From the NCBI GenBank assembly GCA_002104985.1, contig MCGO01000162.1, positions 1-64,000 of the forward strand: a stretch of 64,000 bases of DNA, in the 5' to 3' direction. The stretch is from Rhizoclosmatium globosum (taxonomy: Eukaryota > Chytridiomycota > Chytridiomycetes > Chytridiales > Chytriomycetaceae). The notes beneath the pieces were generated by a model. It searched no databases, was not told where the DNA came from, and worked only from the letters and a program-made list of their open reading frames with translations. Below, piece after piece: positions 33,972 to 45,179 of this stretch (position 1 is the first letter of the stretch; each line of letters starts with the position of its first letter). The position numbers and the translations under genes were made by a program.

Positions 33972-36212
33972 TCAAGTTCGAGAAAGTTTCCTCCACTCAA
34001 CCGTAGAGGCGTGAACGTGCCCAAGGTGTGCATTATTCCCTCCACGAGAATCAGTAGAGGCCAACCAACCTTCCACATAATGTTCTTGCACACCAAGCTT
34101 CGTCAATAACTCAATCAACCGGCTAGACTCTGAATACACTTTCTCCAGCCAACGAATACCATGTGGTCCAAACACGATACGTTTCGGAATCCCAGCACGA
34201 GATTCTACCGCAGTTACAAGTGCATCACAAATAGCATCCGCCAACGAGTCACCACTATGTGACGTTCTTAAAAATTCATCCGGAATCTTTCTGTACGTTC
34301 TCACTGCACAAGGAGCGGAAGGACGGGATGGAACTTTGGGTTGATCCATTTGAAGCATTCCAAACATGGAATAACTCGCTGGCTTCTCTGGCTTTGCAAT
34401 GGGTGCAGGGGTAACTTCTACCGTAGGATGCCTCATTCCCTCAACCACACTGATTGGCATAATCTGAAGCATGCGGAGATTGACTTCCATCATTCCCACC
34501 AAGAAATTGTCATCGTTCCCAGGAATCAAGCTAATGTGCCATACATCATCAACAACTCGCAACTTAGAACCAGTTTTAGGACAGTTCTCAAGGCGTGTGA
34601 AGAGCATTGAATAGTTTGCCCACGAGAAAGGATTTTGGAGAATCGATGCCGCATTGGAAACTGCTGAAAATCCTTCCGTTTGAATAAGTCCCGCACCACG
34701 TAACGCGATTTGAGATTCAATATCCACTCGATCATGAAGAGCATTGAGTTCTTCTTCAGTCAATGGCGTCACACGTCCAATGACAGGAACCTCAGGTTCT
34801 TCCTTGCTTTCTCGACACCGAACCTTATGTTCCTTCCAATGCGCCTTCTGACATTCAGTTGTACAATAAAACGCAGCTCGACACGCTGCGCAAGACTTCA
34901 ACCGACCCCCAGACGCATCCATAGCAAGTCTCCCACAATACGAGCAACAAGATCCATCCGATTCATCATCGTGTTCCAAATTCTCCAGCGCCTCTTTCAA
35001 AGAAACACCGCGGTCTACTGCAGGTTCGGCGACTCTCCCGTCTTGTTGTATACTCAAAACCTGCATCATATGAGATTCCCGCGACATTTGCACAGCTTCC
35101 GTTTCTCCAAGAGCTAGAATCGATTCCGGGCCTTCAAACAGAATCGTGAATTTAAGCCACCCCTTTTTTAACAAAGCTGTAAGCTTGGGGCTGACACCTT
35201 TTCGGTTCTCTGCAAGGCAGCGGTCTGCAGCAGCCAGGAAGTAAGGAACAGCTTCACGGGTTGCACGTTCTTGAACCCATTTGTATGGTTCATTCAAATA
35301 CCCTTTCGGGTCACGCCCAGAACTGGTGATAGATTCATAAATATCTGGGCAGATGCGTTTTCTCAATTCTTTGATCAGGGCTTTCGTTTGAGACGGTTTC
35401 ATGGGTCCATTGGAATCATCAACGTCGTCCCAGACAGGCAAATCAAGTGCGACACAAAGTTCCTCCAGTTGAGATTGGCTGGGAATGTGCCGTGCAATTG
35501 GATTCATCGGATCCAAGAAATACGACATCATATCCCGTTGCAATTGAGGTCGACTCTGAAGAACTTGATAGAGAAAGTGATCGCCTATTTCGTAATTGTT
35601 ACCTACGAGATATGCAGCAAGAAGCCGAGCTTTTGGGTCAACTTTCAGGCCCTTTATTTTCGAGGGAGGCAAGCTTGCAATTGGTTTCGTCGTGGCTCTG
35701 TAATGTTTTTCGGCAGCTTCCCCCAACGCTTTAGCGGCCCGAGTTGGAGGGAGTGCTGCTTGTTTCAAACTGGCGAACAAGTCTTGCATTAACTCCTAAA
35801 GAACATTGAATTTAGAGTTGACGTCTACACATACATATTAGTTCCGAAATACCTTGTTCCCAACCAAGTAGTCCAGCTGCAGAGCCCTGCTGTGTGCTAC
35901 AAGCAATAGTGAAACAGCCTCCTTATGTCTCCCCATCGCCAAGAGCCCCTTTGCCCTTCCAACGTCACACCTAGCCCGCAATTGATCTACATAGGGATCC
36001 ATCACATAATTTCCAATCCGTCGCTGGACTTTGGTGTACTGAGCAACACAACCAAGTGGATCATTCACTTCCAAACACTTGTTTCCGACCTCCATCTCAA
36101 ACTCAACCTCGACCATCGAGGTTATATCTTCATGTTTTTTGCCGGGAGTCTTTTTCGTGAAGACGTTCATGTACATAGCTGCCAGCCATTGTGGATTCTT
36201 GGTTGGATCCAT
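33972..36212 (-). CDS. MYND zinc-finger protein with TPR-like N-terminus
   Basis: Exons 36212-35853 and 35795-33972 give 727 codons. The N-terminus has helical repeats reminiscent of TPR (NKCLEVNDPLGCVAQYTKV, GLLAMGRHKEAVSLLLVAHS). A MYND zinc finger sits at about residues 395-435: CSYCGRLAMDA..LKSCAACRAAFYC, then CQKAHWKEHKVRC, with all seven Cys and the His. The C-terminal 250 residues (VVDDVWHISLIPGNDDNFLVGM onward) are unassigned. MYND domains bind Pro-rich peptides. No SET domain is visible, so it is not a SMYD methyltransferase. Function unknown. Confidence 0.75.
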
Positions 36213-36306
36213 TCTGAAGATTCACTTGAAAAAAAAGAGTATTCATCACAGTCAAGATGAAAGAGATTGTGTATAAATAACATTTGTTGGTATTCTCGAA
36301 GTAATA

Positions 36307-37668
36307 TCAAATATCCTCATCGTCGTCATCCAAAGACATTCCAGATAACCCATTCCCTGGCTTCCCAGTCTGTCTCCTCAACCCTCTATCAACCACATGT
36401 GCACCATGAATAGCACCCACTCCATAATAATGATGATGCATTTGTGCGGCACCAGCCGGAACTCCAAACTGAGGCATTCCAGGTAAATTCGCCATTGCAC
36501 TACCAGCGTGAGATGTATATGGTGACGGTTGAGCGTGACTTTGATGTGGTTGGTGAAATGCAGAGTGTTGACCCTGGTGTTGTGATTGTTGCGGGAATGA
36601 ATGGAGTTGCGGCGGAAGAGTTTTGAGATTTTCAAACGACGGCGCGGTAAAGTATAGATACATTGTTCCAAAAAATAGCACAGATCCGAATATCTGAGTG
36701 TCGTGTTTTCAATGAAGGTGTTGAACAAACAACTCAAACGAGGTACTCACCATAGTCTTGATACTCAACGGCTCAAATAGTCTATTCAACACTTCAGCAA
36801 TTGCTTCGGCTCCAACTTTGAGTCGTCCAACTTCTAATGGGTTTCTATTCATGCAAAGCTCCCATTCCGAACACATTTGTTGCATAGCTGGCACGCGATG
36901 TTCGGGAGGAGAGCATTTATTCGCAAGGTACATTTTACTGCAGTCGTGGACTTGTTGGATTATTTCTAGCAGAGTGTGAGACAGAAGCAATAAGAATAAA
37001 TCTAACGTACCAGAGGAATACTCTACAGCTTTCATTTCAAGATCATGTTGCACAGTTCGAATAAACTGGACAATGAGATAGATAGAGAGCGCCATAGTGA
37101 ATAGAGTGAAAGCAAGGCGAAGGTAACTAAACAATCGTTTTAAACGCTAGGTACTCATGATTAGGATGGAAAGTAAGAGCTCACCCCATCAGAATATATG
37201 GCCACAGCAAATGATTAGAAAATGTGTGATGGGTTTGCTGAGTGTTTGTATTGGTTGGATTGCTGCTTTGACTGGCTGTTTCCGACTTTGACCACCATGA
37301 CGACAGGAAGCCACCTTCATTCTTGGTTTTAGCTGCTGCTGTTGATGCATCGTTTACACTAGTAAGCTCTCTTGTTCCAACAGAGTTCTGAGCATCCTCG
37401 TCTTCAGTCAAGTCCATCGTCTTCCGCTTCCTCAAACCAGTCTTTTCCAGCGAAGGTGACGATGCGGCATTTTGTTTGGAACTGGTCTGAGGGCTGCCTG
37501 TCCCTTTGGATCGCTGCCTTTCGTTGACGTTGTGGAAGTTGCAGACGGCAGAGAACCGGAGGCATTTGGTGCATTTAAAGAAGCTGAAGGTGTAACTGAT
37601 GGTGTTTTCCATCCCTCAAATGAACTGTTGTCGTCAAGGTCCATTGGGGCATATCGATTTCGGTTCAT
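36307..37668 (-). CDS. BRL1: Brl1/Brr6-like nuclear-envelope protein, probable frameshift
   Basis: Exons 37668-37185, 37124-37011, 36965-36751 and 36693-36307. The core is a luminal disulfide domain with four cysteines in the family spacing: DCSKMYLANKCSPPE, then MQQMC and ELCMNRNP. It is flanked by transmembrane helices LAFTLFTMALSIYLIVQFI and IFGSVLFFGTMYLYF. That is the Brr6/Brl1 arrangement, required for nuclear pore complex insertion and membrane homeostasis. The first exon encodes MNRNRYAPMDLDD and a Ser/Thr-rich stretch, but a base appears to be missing near 37500 (CCAAAGGGACAGG) before the frame used downstream. An amphipathic basic stretch (GLRKRKTMD) precedes the membrane part. Confidence 0.8.
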
Positions 37669-37797
37669 ATGGGTATGTGAAATAGCCAAAGAAAAGAAAG
37701 GAAAGGTTGGTTCTCAATTTCACCAAATAAAATCAGAACACGGTCAAAATAGGAGTGGAAATCTTAAGTAAATCCGTTCAAACGAGTAAGAGAGACG

Positions 37798-39619
37798 ATG
37801 CACAAAAGTCCCCTGACAGCCCCAACGGACTCCAATGATCCGTTCAGCGATGAAAGCGCGATCGAACTAAATATCATGGAAGAAAGTACCGACGAAAGCT
37901 TACAGGCACAGTTTGACAGCAAAGAAGACGTGAAAAGTATTGTGGCAATCACCATCAAGGCACCGGACTTGAACTCCAATCTAAACTCTATCGATGAAAT
38001 ATCAAGTGGAGCCTATAAAAAGCAGCTAAGGCCAAATATTCTCGGGAGTCAGAGCTCGATTGCTTCCAACGCGTCAAATGCGTCGAATAGATCAAATTAT
38101 GGACCCCGCGCTCAATCAATATTAAAAGCAGCTCAAAAAGAAAAACACCTGCCTAGAGCTAATACAGGAAATATGGAGAAACGGCCTTCTTCGCCGAAAA
38201 CAGATCGCAGGGTTTCGCTTCTACCAATGGTGCAAAATACTTGCTTCTTAAATACGCTAAATATAACCTCAACAGCTCATAAAGACTCAACAAAAGATTC
38301 AACGCCGTCTTCCAGTTTATCTCCTTCACGAATGCTTTCCCCTGCTTCCTCACACTATGCATCGTCGTTTCTGGGTCCTCTTCACGCAACTCGAACAACC
38401 TCAACGTTCCAAAAACACCACTCAATAAAATTACCAGCCACGTTTTCGGAGCTCTCTGACGCGCACTATGCCGCCATTCAACGCGCTCTGGAGTCAAACG
38501 ACCTTGATATTTACGATTTAGTCGGACGGCTCAACTCTGTTCGCGATAACGCTATATGGGCAGCTGAGAATCCACACAACAAGAACCTCAAGCATTTGGA
38601 CCACAAAAGAGCTGACATTTCGATTATTCCTATTGCCAGTGTAACCGTCGTCAAAAAGCAAGGACTGAAAAAACTTGTCGCAGCGATAAAAAGACTTTTG
38701 GACACGGAGCACATTGAGACACTTCAAGAACGTGCCGCCTCTGCTGTTGAACTGCCAACTGACCATCTCCCACCACCACTCCCACCAAACTTGGCGCACG
38801 AAGATGCACTGTCTATAGCGATACATTATCATGAAACTGGACAACTCCCACTCTCAGCATTTTATTTGAAAAAGGCTTCGGCAGTGCTACCCGACGAATC
38901 AATTAACCCACTTGCGTTGTATTTACTTGCACTTTCTCGAAGACATGGATGGGGGCTAGTTGAAGATAAGCATAAAGGTAGCTTACTTTGGTGACATTAC
39001 ACCTACTAAAGCTGCGTCCATAGCCTTTCTTGAACTCGTCCTATGCGCTGAAAAGACAATCTTGATGGTTCCAGCCTTGCTTAATCAACGACTGTGCGTC
39101 GAAAATGACTCAGTCTCGATTTTTTCGGGTGGAATGGGTTCTCTTGCACCGAAAAGCATTTTTGATGGTATGATGAGCCATCAGAGCTCGGGTCGTTATG
39201 GAAATCTCGACGCGTGAGTCGAGTCTCGTGCGTTTCAGCCTTTAGTATGTTCTCGAATATATCTGGACGGGAAATTCAGTTGGATGACGGTGAGGCCTTT
39301 GTACAAGTTATTAAAATGTGGAAAATTAAATGACTCAACTATAGCTATGAATATCCTTCCATTGCCACTCTTTGAAATCGCAGTTTCTTTGTTTCAAGGA
39401 TGGGGCGTACCCAAGTCACGACCTGCGGCGATGTTTTTTTACCGTGCCGCCGCTATTCTCGGCGATGTTGACGCCATGTACGAGCTAGGATGCCTGAACC
39501 TAAAACTTGGATTGAAAGCTGAAGCTGCATTTTGGTTGCGGGAAGCTGTGAACGGTGGACGACGACTTACAGGGGAAACTTGGATTTTCAAGAAGAAATG
39601 GGGAGGAGACCAACCGTGA
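37798..39619 (+). CDS. Sel1-like repeat protein with disordered N-terminus
   Basis: The first exon (37798-38977) encodes a long Ser/Asn-rich region with phosphorylation-like SPSR and SPK motifs, then helical repeats. Sel1-type units are seen as ALSIAIHYHETGQLPLSAFYLKKAS, YLLALSRRHGWGLVEDKHK, LFEIAVSLFQGWGVPKSR and AMFFYRAAAILGDVDAMYELG. The next intron is only 34 nt (38978-39011), and a second lies near 39214-39279. Fungal proteins of this build (Sel1 repeats after a disordered head) include regulators of chitin synthase and the DSF2-like group, but the exact family is not settled. It starts 129 bp from the divergent Brl1 gene. Confidence 0.6.
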
Positions 39620-39658
39620 TACCCGATTCTTTTTTAAAATCATATATTGTAGATTTTT

Positions 39659-40622
39659 TTATTTTCTATAAACAACGAGGTTCTTTCCTTGAAAATTTAA
39701 GAACTGAGTTTGAATTTCTCCTTCAGGTCGTTTTTCCTTGATCCATTCGACAAGATCCAAAGTTGTTGCCACTGGCTTTCCGTTTTTCAAGATTCTGTCT
39801 TTGAAATCGTCCTTGAAAACACAGCAAGGTATCACTGCAAATGGCAGGTTACATTGAATTGCAGCTTCCACAATAGCGCCAGTGGCTTGATCCGGATGCA
39901 TTCCAACAAGAAGGGATGCTTGTGCAATTTCGGGAGTAACAGATTCAGGAACAAAAAAGTGTTGAAGGTACTTGAAAGGCAGTTCGTCCACAATCGATGC
40001 ATCAACAGGTTCCACAACGGCAGCTTCCTTCTGTTGTCTTGAATCAAGACCGTCGTATTCGTGCTCATCAACTTCTTCGTCCTCCTCCGCGTCTCCTTCA
40101 TCTTGGTCATTAACTTCCACTTCTTGTGCTGTCTTCTTTCTATTTTTCTTGACCCACTTCTTCAACGCAAATCCAACTCGCAACGGACGAGAATCGACAA
40201 CAGTGCATTTTGAAACGCCACGATCAGTCAGATCCAAACTGAGTTGTCCACCACCTCCAGCGATATCGAATACGCCTGTTCCAGATGACAGCTTCTCATT
40301 CCCTCCAAACGTTTCAATTATCCAGTCTGCGAATACAGCGGCTCTGCAGGCATGAGGAAGTTTCTCGTTCATTGGAGTTGGGTCACCCCAATCAAGTGTC
40401 GCGTTATCCAATCGTTTGGCTCGCCTCTACAATGCAGATTCAGTACCTGACAAGCAAATAAATCAGTACCTCAGCCAGCCATAACTTCCGCACTTCCACG
40501 ATTTCTTCAACTGGAACGTGTATGAACGCACACTTATCGCCCAAAGGACATTTGCCACCGCTATTTATCCAAAACTTACACAACTGACCAGCTTCTTGAC
40601 TCCTCCCACCTCCACCCTTCAT
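39659..40622 (-). CDS. CCCH zinc finger plus SAM-dependent methyltransferase-like protein
   Basis: Exons 40622-40470 and 40426-39659 give 306 codons. A CCCH finger (CKFWINSGGKCPLGDKCAFIH, residues about 15-35) is followed by a Rossmann-like methyltransferase core: VFDIAGGGGQLSLDL as the SAM-binding strand-loop and CTVVDSRPLR as the acidic strand. Later conserved-looking segments are FLVPESV, LLVGMHPDQATGAIVEAAI and FAVIPCCVFKDDF. An acidic linker sits between (about 40060-40120). The CCCH finger suggests an RNA substrate; the modification is unknown. The start overlaps the stop of the upstream OB-fold gene by four bases (ATGA), see that entry. Confidence 0.65.
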
Positions 40623-41419
40623 TTTCCCATCTCTTCATGAACTGGCATTTCCTGTTCAAATCCTCGCCCAACAAAGCGTTCAACCACCACACATTCCGCC
40701 CGTGCTAAAATCCTCGCTTCCAATATCCGGTCCCCAGTATCTTCAGTCGTATCCACCCATCCCGAGGCGTCAGCGAATACCAAGTCTCCTGAAACCTGAA
40801 TAATGTCCCCAAGCTTCACCTTCCCCTTTTTATAACTGGTGCAAGTCAATGAGGGCAAGTTATCTGCGTTGATGACAACCGTGACTTTGGCGCAGCATTT
40901 GCAGGTTACAGAGTCAGCAGCGAATCGAATGTCAATGAAAGCCAGTTTGCTGTATCTCGAACGGATTCGCACAATCTGGCCCTGGAAGCAGAGATCTGGA
41001 ATCGACGGTAGTGGTATTGAGTCAGAGTTTTCAAGTGCGGCAAAGACCGAGGCACTCTGTGTCAAGCGGAAACTGTGGATGGTGTTTGAGTTTGCAGCAT
41101 TCTGGAAGAAAGAAAAGGAGAAGAGAATTAAATGCTTTCATTGGAAAGTAAATCAAAAAATAAGCTGAGACATTGTATCCTTTGTCATGAGGGACACAGT
41201 TGATGCTTTGTTGTTTGAGATACTCAAAGTTCGTTTCAGTGGAATGGTCAAGTTCCCGGCACAGCTACTGCCCTGGTTCACATCATTTACGCTTGAACTC
41301 TTGCTGCTGAAGAGATGGAAAGCGGCCGCAACCGTAAGGGCAGTCTTTGTGGCGAGATTCATATTCTTTTCTGACTTGACCTTTGCTGTAGCACCTGTTT
41401 CTTGTTTCTGGGTATTCAT
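40619..41419 (-). CDS. OB-fold-like protein abutting the CCCH-methyltransferase gene
   Basis: The 3' exon (about 41100-40619) encodes an OB-fold-like beta barrel: FQGQIVRIRSRYSKLAFIDIRF, a CKCC motif, SYKKGKVKLGDIIQVSGDLVF and ARILARAECVVVERFVGRGF. A 5' exon beginning MNTQKQETGATAKVKSEK at 41419 probably joins through a donor near 41236 and the TTCCAG acceptor at about 41101. It ends at TGA 40619-40621, overlapping the ATG of the next gene on the same strand. Because single-base losses are frequent in this window, one missing base near 40625 would fuse both into an OB-CCCH-methyltransferase protein. A real overlap of this kind is rare in eukaryotes. Confidence 0.5.
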
Positions 41420-41817
41420 AGCTTGTTATTACAATTAAGGAAGAGCGAGTGACTTACCTTCTCCTTTTAAACCTTTACGGTGGCGGAGGCTGTTTTGAAA
41501 CAAGATTTGGAATGGGATGTCACATTGCCCCAAACACACCACCCTCCACCCATGGCTGGAAGTTTTGAACTGTGAATCAATAATTCAATGCACGTGCAAA
41601 CTTCAAACACACTGAGTTTGTGAAATAAGCATAGCTTGAGGGCTTCAAAATATTCAACCCGTCGATACTAGACAAAACCAAGTTGCTAACAGGGCATCCT
41701 TTCAAGATTTACAAATAAAACTTCTTTCATTCTCACTTGACGAAAATGAAACAACAAGGCACGTTTTTTGGACGTTTCGATTTTTTGTCTCCCACACGCT
41801 GTCACCCAATCCCAAAA

Positions 41818-43037
41818 ATGGTCGAGAAAGACAATAAGGTCACCCTTCACCCCGCCGTCTACATCTCCGTCTGGATCTTCTGTTCCGGATCAGTCATCCT
41901 CTTCAACAAGTACATCCTGCACACCCTCGAATTCCGTGAGTTTGAATCCCCCATAAACACAATCGCAAACCAAACCAACACCTCCAAAAATAGCTTTCCC
42001 CATCTTCCTCACAACATGTCACTTGATCTTTGCCACGATTGCTACCCGTGTGATGGAGCACACAACTGATCTGCTGAAGGGTCTGAAGAACATTGACATG
42101 ACCCCAGAGGTGTTCAAGAAGGCCATTCTGCCTATCGGTCTCTTCTTCTCTATGAGTTTGGTGTTCTCCAACAATGCTTACTTGTACCTTTCCGTTCCTT
42201 TCATCCAGATGCTTAAGGTATGGCGGCCCCGTGCTTTCCGAGTTTTCACAAATTGGGGGTTGGTTGTTGGTTCTAAACTCTTTTATTAGGCCACGACACC
42301 TGTTGCTGTTCTTATTGTTGGATATGCGCTTGGTATTGAGAAGACTGACTACTTGGTCCTTGCCAAGGTTTCCGCCATTGTTTTGGGAGTTATCATTGCC
42401 TCCTATGGTGAAATCGAGTTTGTCCTTATCGGTGTCATTTTCCAAGTGTTGGGTATCGCCACCGAAGCTACTCGTTTGGTCATGGTACAGCAGTTGTTGA
42501 AGGACTACAAGATGGACCCAATGGTCTCCTTGTACTACTTTGCTCCAGTGAGTTGTGGCCAATCCTTTCAATCAAAACAGTTTTCGCTCATCATATATTT
42601 AGGTCTGTGCCGTTATGAACGCTATTGCCTGTATTGTTGTCGAGGGTAAGAGCCTCAGTTATGAGCAATTCAGCAACAACGTTGGTTTCGGAGTCCTCTT
42701 CCTCAACTGCTCCATCGCCTTGTTCCTCAACGTCTCAGTCGTCTTCTTGATTGGAAAGACTTCGTCGCTCGTCATGTGTCTTTCCGGAGTCTTCAAGGAC
42801 ATTTTGTTGGTTGGAGTCTCTGTTTTGATCTGGAACTCGCCAGTCACTGTTCTCCAGGTCTTTGGATACGGTATTGCTTTGATTGGACTCGTATGGTACA
42901 AGCAACCCAACATTGAGAACAAGAACTTGATTCTTGCATTTATTGTGCTCTCTGTTGTTTCCTTGTTGATGGCGTTCAGCCAGATTGGTTCAACTGCCCA
43001 CCACGCCACCCACGCCAAGGTTGCTGGTAAAGCATAA
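41818..43037 (+). CDS. TPT/nucleotide-sugar transporter family protein
   Basis: Exons 41818-41935, 41994-42217, 42290-42547 and 42603-43037 give 344 codons from MVEKDNK; an in-frame ATG 72 bp upstream is less likely. About ten transmembrane helices are evident, such as VYISVWIFCSGSVILFN, IFLTTCHLIFATIATRV, ATTPVAVLIVGYALG and VLGVIIASYGEIEFVLIG. The family signatures NKYIL in helix 1, IQMLKATTPV (split by an intron) and a C-terminal helix with YGIALIGLVWYK place it among the triose-phosphate-transporter-like (DUF250/TPT) carriers of Golgi or ER. Substrate cannot be predicted. Confidence 0.85.
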
Positions 43038-43278
43038 GGCAAGCGCTATGACTTTCATTAATCAAACTTGGGTTTTGTTTTTTCTTTTTATTTTCGTTCT
43101 CTTTTCTAATCATTGTGTGTGAGTAAAGAACTTCTGCTGTAGAAATCTGAATAACTGCAAAGCATATGGCATATATTTAATATTTATTGACCGTGAAAGT
43201 CGAGATAATTTTCTGAATGATGCAAGTAAGAAACAAGCAACACGTTGGAAAGGGGACGGGGTAAGGAGTGGGGCAAGA

Positions 43279-43358
43279 CCCTCAGTGATCAATAAATCAT
43301 ACTTAGAAACCCTCACGGTATTACTGTTTCAGGTCTTTTGCATATTGTCATCCATGGG
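43279..43358 (-). ncRNA. C/D-box snoRNA candidate 1
   Basis: Read on the minus strand: C-like box GGATGA (43348-43353), D' box CTGA after GCAAAAGAC, C'-like GTGAGG, and D box CTGA (43282-43285). A minimal CCC/GGG terminal stem encloses them. Its layout matches the neighbour at 43511-43596. The guide next to D reads ATGATTTATTGATCA; I did not recognise an rRNA target. Confidence 0.5.
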
Positions 43359-43510
43359 AGAGTGGGACGGATATGAAGAGTAAACTCATTTCACAAACCT
43401 CGAGCCAATGCCAGCAGTAATCCATGCTCGTGCCCAAATTGTTCTCGAGAGAAAGATCTATTGAGCGAGTTAGAATGTTGGTCGTACAGGAAATATACAA
43501 GGAGGTAGTG

Positions 43511-43596
43511 CTGTTTATCCCCTCAGGCTCATTAAATCATATATTTAGACCCTCACGTATAAATATGGGCTAAGAATATCATCCACGGAGAAACAG
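43511..43596 (-). ncRNA. C/D-box snoRNA with 18S Am100-type guide (snR51/SNORD57-like)
   Basis: Minus strand: external stem CTGTTT/AAACAG plus CTCC/GGGG, C-like box GGATGA (43579-43584), C'-like GTGAGG, and D box CTGA (43523-43526). The 13 nt before the D box, TGATTTAATGAGC, are complementary to the universal 18S rRNA segment GCTCATTAAATCA. By the D+5 rule the fifth paired base is the A of GCTCA, the position methylated by snR51 in yeast and SNORD57 in humans. Confidence 0.8.
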
Positions 43597-43760
43597 TCGA
43601 ATCCAAAGAAGGAAATGAAGGAATCGGACACTGATACGAACCATCTCAAACACGCCCAATCAAAAGCTGAGCAACACACTATTTGGTCGAACCTAGAGAC
43701 AGAGTTTAGAATAGGTTCAAAGATATGGGAGGGATTGTTGTGGAGTGGGAAAGAAACGAA

Positions 43761-43870
43761 ACATCTTCAGCAGTAACTGTCTTCATATCCCCCGCCCACT
43801 TATAACGTCCCGGCAAGGACAGTGAATGCGGGTCTTAATCGGACGCAAATTATAACCATCCCTAGATTTT
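43761..43870 (-). ncRNA. Possible C/D-box snoRNA, weak
   Basis: A D-box CTGA (43767-43770) and a C-like GGATGGT (about 43856-43862) are bracketed by a short ATCT/AGAT pairing. Spacing is like the neighbours, but the C box is poor and the guide (GACAGTTACTG) has no clear rRNA target. Confidence 0.25.
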
Positions 43871-44030
43871 GAAGAGAGTGATGGAGAGGTGAACTAACCA
43901 GTTGCTTAAACAAAATCAATGGAATAGATGCTTTAGTGGTCTCGATTCACAAAACAATCTATTAAAACATCAGAATTAATAACCACAAATACGTCGGGGA
44001 AGGGAATGCGGGTGTGTGCGGGAGAAGTAG

Positions 44031-44146
44031 GTTGAAATGTATCAAAGTCAGGGCAGAAAGTCGTTACATAAACTAAAGGCAACTTTTGGCCAAGAGTCTT
44101 CAAGTAAAGTGTCGAATAATTGGATCATCATAATGATCATTTCAAC
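44031..44146 (-). ncRNA. C/D-box snoRNA candidate 4
   Basis: Minus strand: perfect 9-bp external stem GTTGAAATG/CATTTCAAC (44138-44146 with 44031-44039), canonical C box ATGATGA (44125-44131) and D box CTGA (44048-44051). It lies in an intron-like setting: GTGAGTACC upstream and a pyrimidine-rich stretch ending in AG downstream. The rRNA target was not identified. Confidence 0.7.
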
Positions 44147-44308
44147 TGGAGAGAGAGGCGCAATCAGGGTACTCACCAAGCATATATGAAATAAACGAGA
44201 ATCATTCCATTGGCGTCAGAACATGAGCGCAGATACTACAAAGAGAAGGAAAGTCAGATTACAGTTGGAGGAATACGGACAGGAGGATAAGAATGATGAG
44301 TGGAAAAC

Positions 44309-44414
44309 AAAATGATTGGGTCAGAATAACTGTATCCATTTCCGTGCATCGACGCGAACGTCTCAAACAAGAGGTGTCAGATAAATTTAGATGTTGGATC
44401 ATCATAATCATTTT
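44309..44414 (-). ncRNA. C/D-box snoRNA candidate 5 (double guide layout)
   Basis: Minus strand: perfect 9-bp terminal stem AAAATGATT/AATCATTTT directly next to C box ATGATGA (44399-44405). D' box CTGA lies at 44377-44380, C'-like CGATGCA follows, and D box CTGA is at 44321-44324. All boxes are in the proper order and spacing. It lies in an intron-like setting (GTAAATTC upstream, CTTTGTAG downstream). Targets were not recognised. Confidence 0.8.
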
Positions 44415-44565
44415 TGTTCCACGCATCAAAGTAGGAAGAAGCGGGAAAGGAGAATTTACCTTGCATCAAAACTCAGAGAAAAAAAAGATGATTTCGGTAG
44501 ACGATGATCTGCTGGTGATAGATTAACATCAGGTAAATACGGGGATGGGAAGGGGTAAAAGATTA

Positions 44566-44660
44566 GGAGATGAATGAAATCAGAGTAGCGGTTCTAAGAA
44601 TTTGCATCGAATAGTAGTTCTCAAACAAAGAAAATCATCAGATAGATCCATTTCATCTCC
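44566..44660 (-). ncRNA. C/D-box snoRNA with LSU guide (snR60/U80-like target)
   Basis: Minus strand: external stem GGAGATGA/TCATCTCC, C box CTGATGA (44635-44641), C'-like CGATGCA and D box CTGA (44580-44583). The guide AGAACCGCTAC is complementary to the conserved large-subunit rRNA segment GTAGCGGTTCT, the region of yeast 25S Gm908, guided there by snR60. One base between guide and D box does not pair. Confidence 0.75.
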
Positions 44661-44807
44661 AGAGCGAGTGTGATTGAAGGAGTTGCGGCATACCTTGTTT
44701 CGAGATCAAATGTCTAGCAGAGTATCGATACATGGTCGAAGTGAGTATTATACTAAGGGAAAAGATTAAGTCATAAGTTTACTTGAAAGAGAACGCAGAG
44801 AGTGATT

Positions 44808-44895
44808 AGGAAAGTAGGGAGTCAGAAAGTGAAGAAATTCAAATTGAATTGTGACCCTCATGGTTGACATTATCAAGGTCGTGTCATGTTTTCCT
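44808..44895 (-). ncRNA. C/D-box snoRNA with 17-nt LSU antisense
   Basis: Minus strand: the D box CTGA (44822-44825) is preceded by TTGAATTTCTTCACTTT. This is perfectly complementary over 17 nt to the universal LSU rRNA segment AAAGTGAAGAAATTCAA (yeast 25S about 2213-2229). External stem AGGAAA/TTTCCT is at 44890-44895 and 44808-44813. The C box is poor (ATGACAC beside the stem, or TTGATAA further in). The long antisense makes the call firm even so. Confidence 0.75.
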
Positions 44896-45083
44896 CTTGT
44901 GTACCGAATTTGGGATGAAGAAGGAGCAGACGAGAGGCAGGACTTACCAATACTATAACCAGACAACGTATTGAACTCGTTTCATTCTAGATTGCGAGAA
45001 ACGTCTCTGGAAGAGCAGGGCAATTTAGAAATGATGAAATTGAAGGGGTATTAAAGCGCCTGCTTTCTTGGGATTGGAAGAGG

Positions 45084-45179
45084 ATAGATGCAAGGGGAAT
45101 CAGGGAATTGTAGTTTCATTTAAAACCGTCTCGTGGCCCAAGAGCCATAAGGAAAAAGTGGTCATCATTAAGCATCCAT
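45084..45179 (-). ncRNA. C/D-box snoRNA candidate 8
   Basis: Minus strand: 8-bp external stem ATGGATGC/GCATCTAT (one G-U), canonical C box ATGATGA (45162-45168), C'-like AAATGAA and D box CTGA (45100-45103). The guide GAAACTACAATTCC would pair with GGAATTGTAGTTTC. Part of this resembles the 5' LSU region containing GAATTGTAGT, but that match is uncertain without the species' own rRNA. Confidence 0.75.

Noticed and set aside
35271..35792. 173-codon plus ORF
   Set aside because: Antisense to the MYND protein; no domain.
43110..43870. A minus-strand protein gene of small exons (FFGFDCFSVDDIL, then IFLSRTIWARAWITAG, then a C-terminal exon)
   Set aside because: The frames join in phase over a few exons, but the proposed exons and donors overlap two C/D snoRNAs, one with a clear 18S guide and long external stem. 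Upstream exons could not be joined without stops. The snoRNA reading explains more.
44031..44146. 18S 3'-end target (AAAAGTCGTAACAAGG) for snoRNA candidate 4
   Set aside because: Similarity to the guide complement is broken by a mismatch after eight bases and the site is not a known 2'-O-methylation position.
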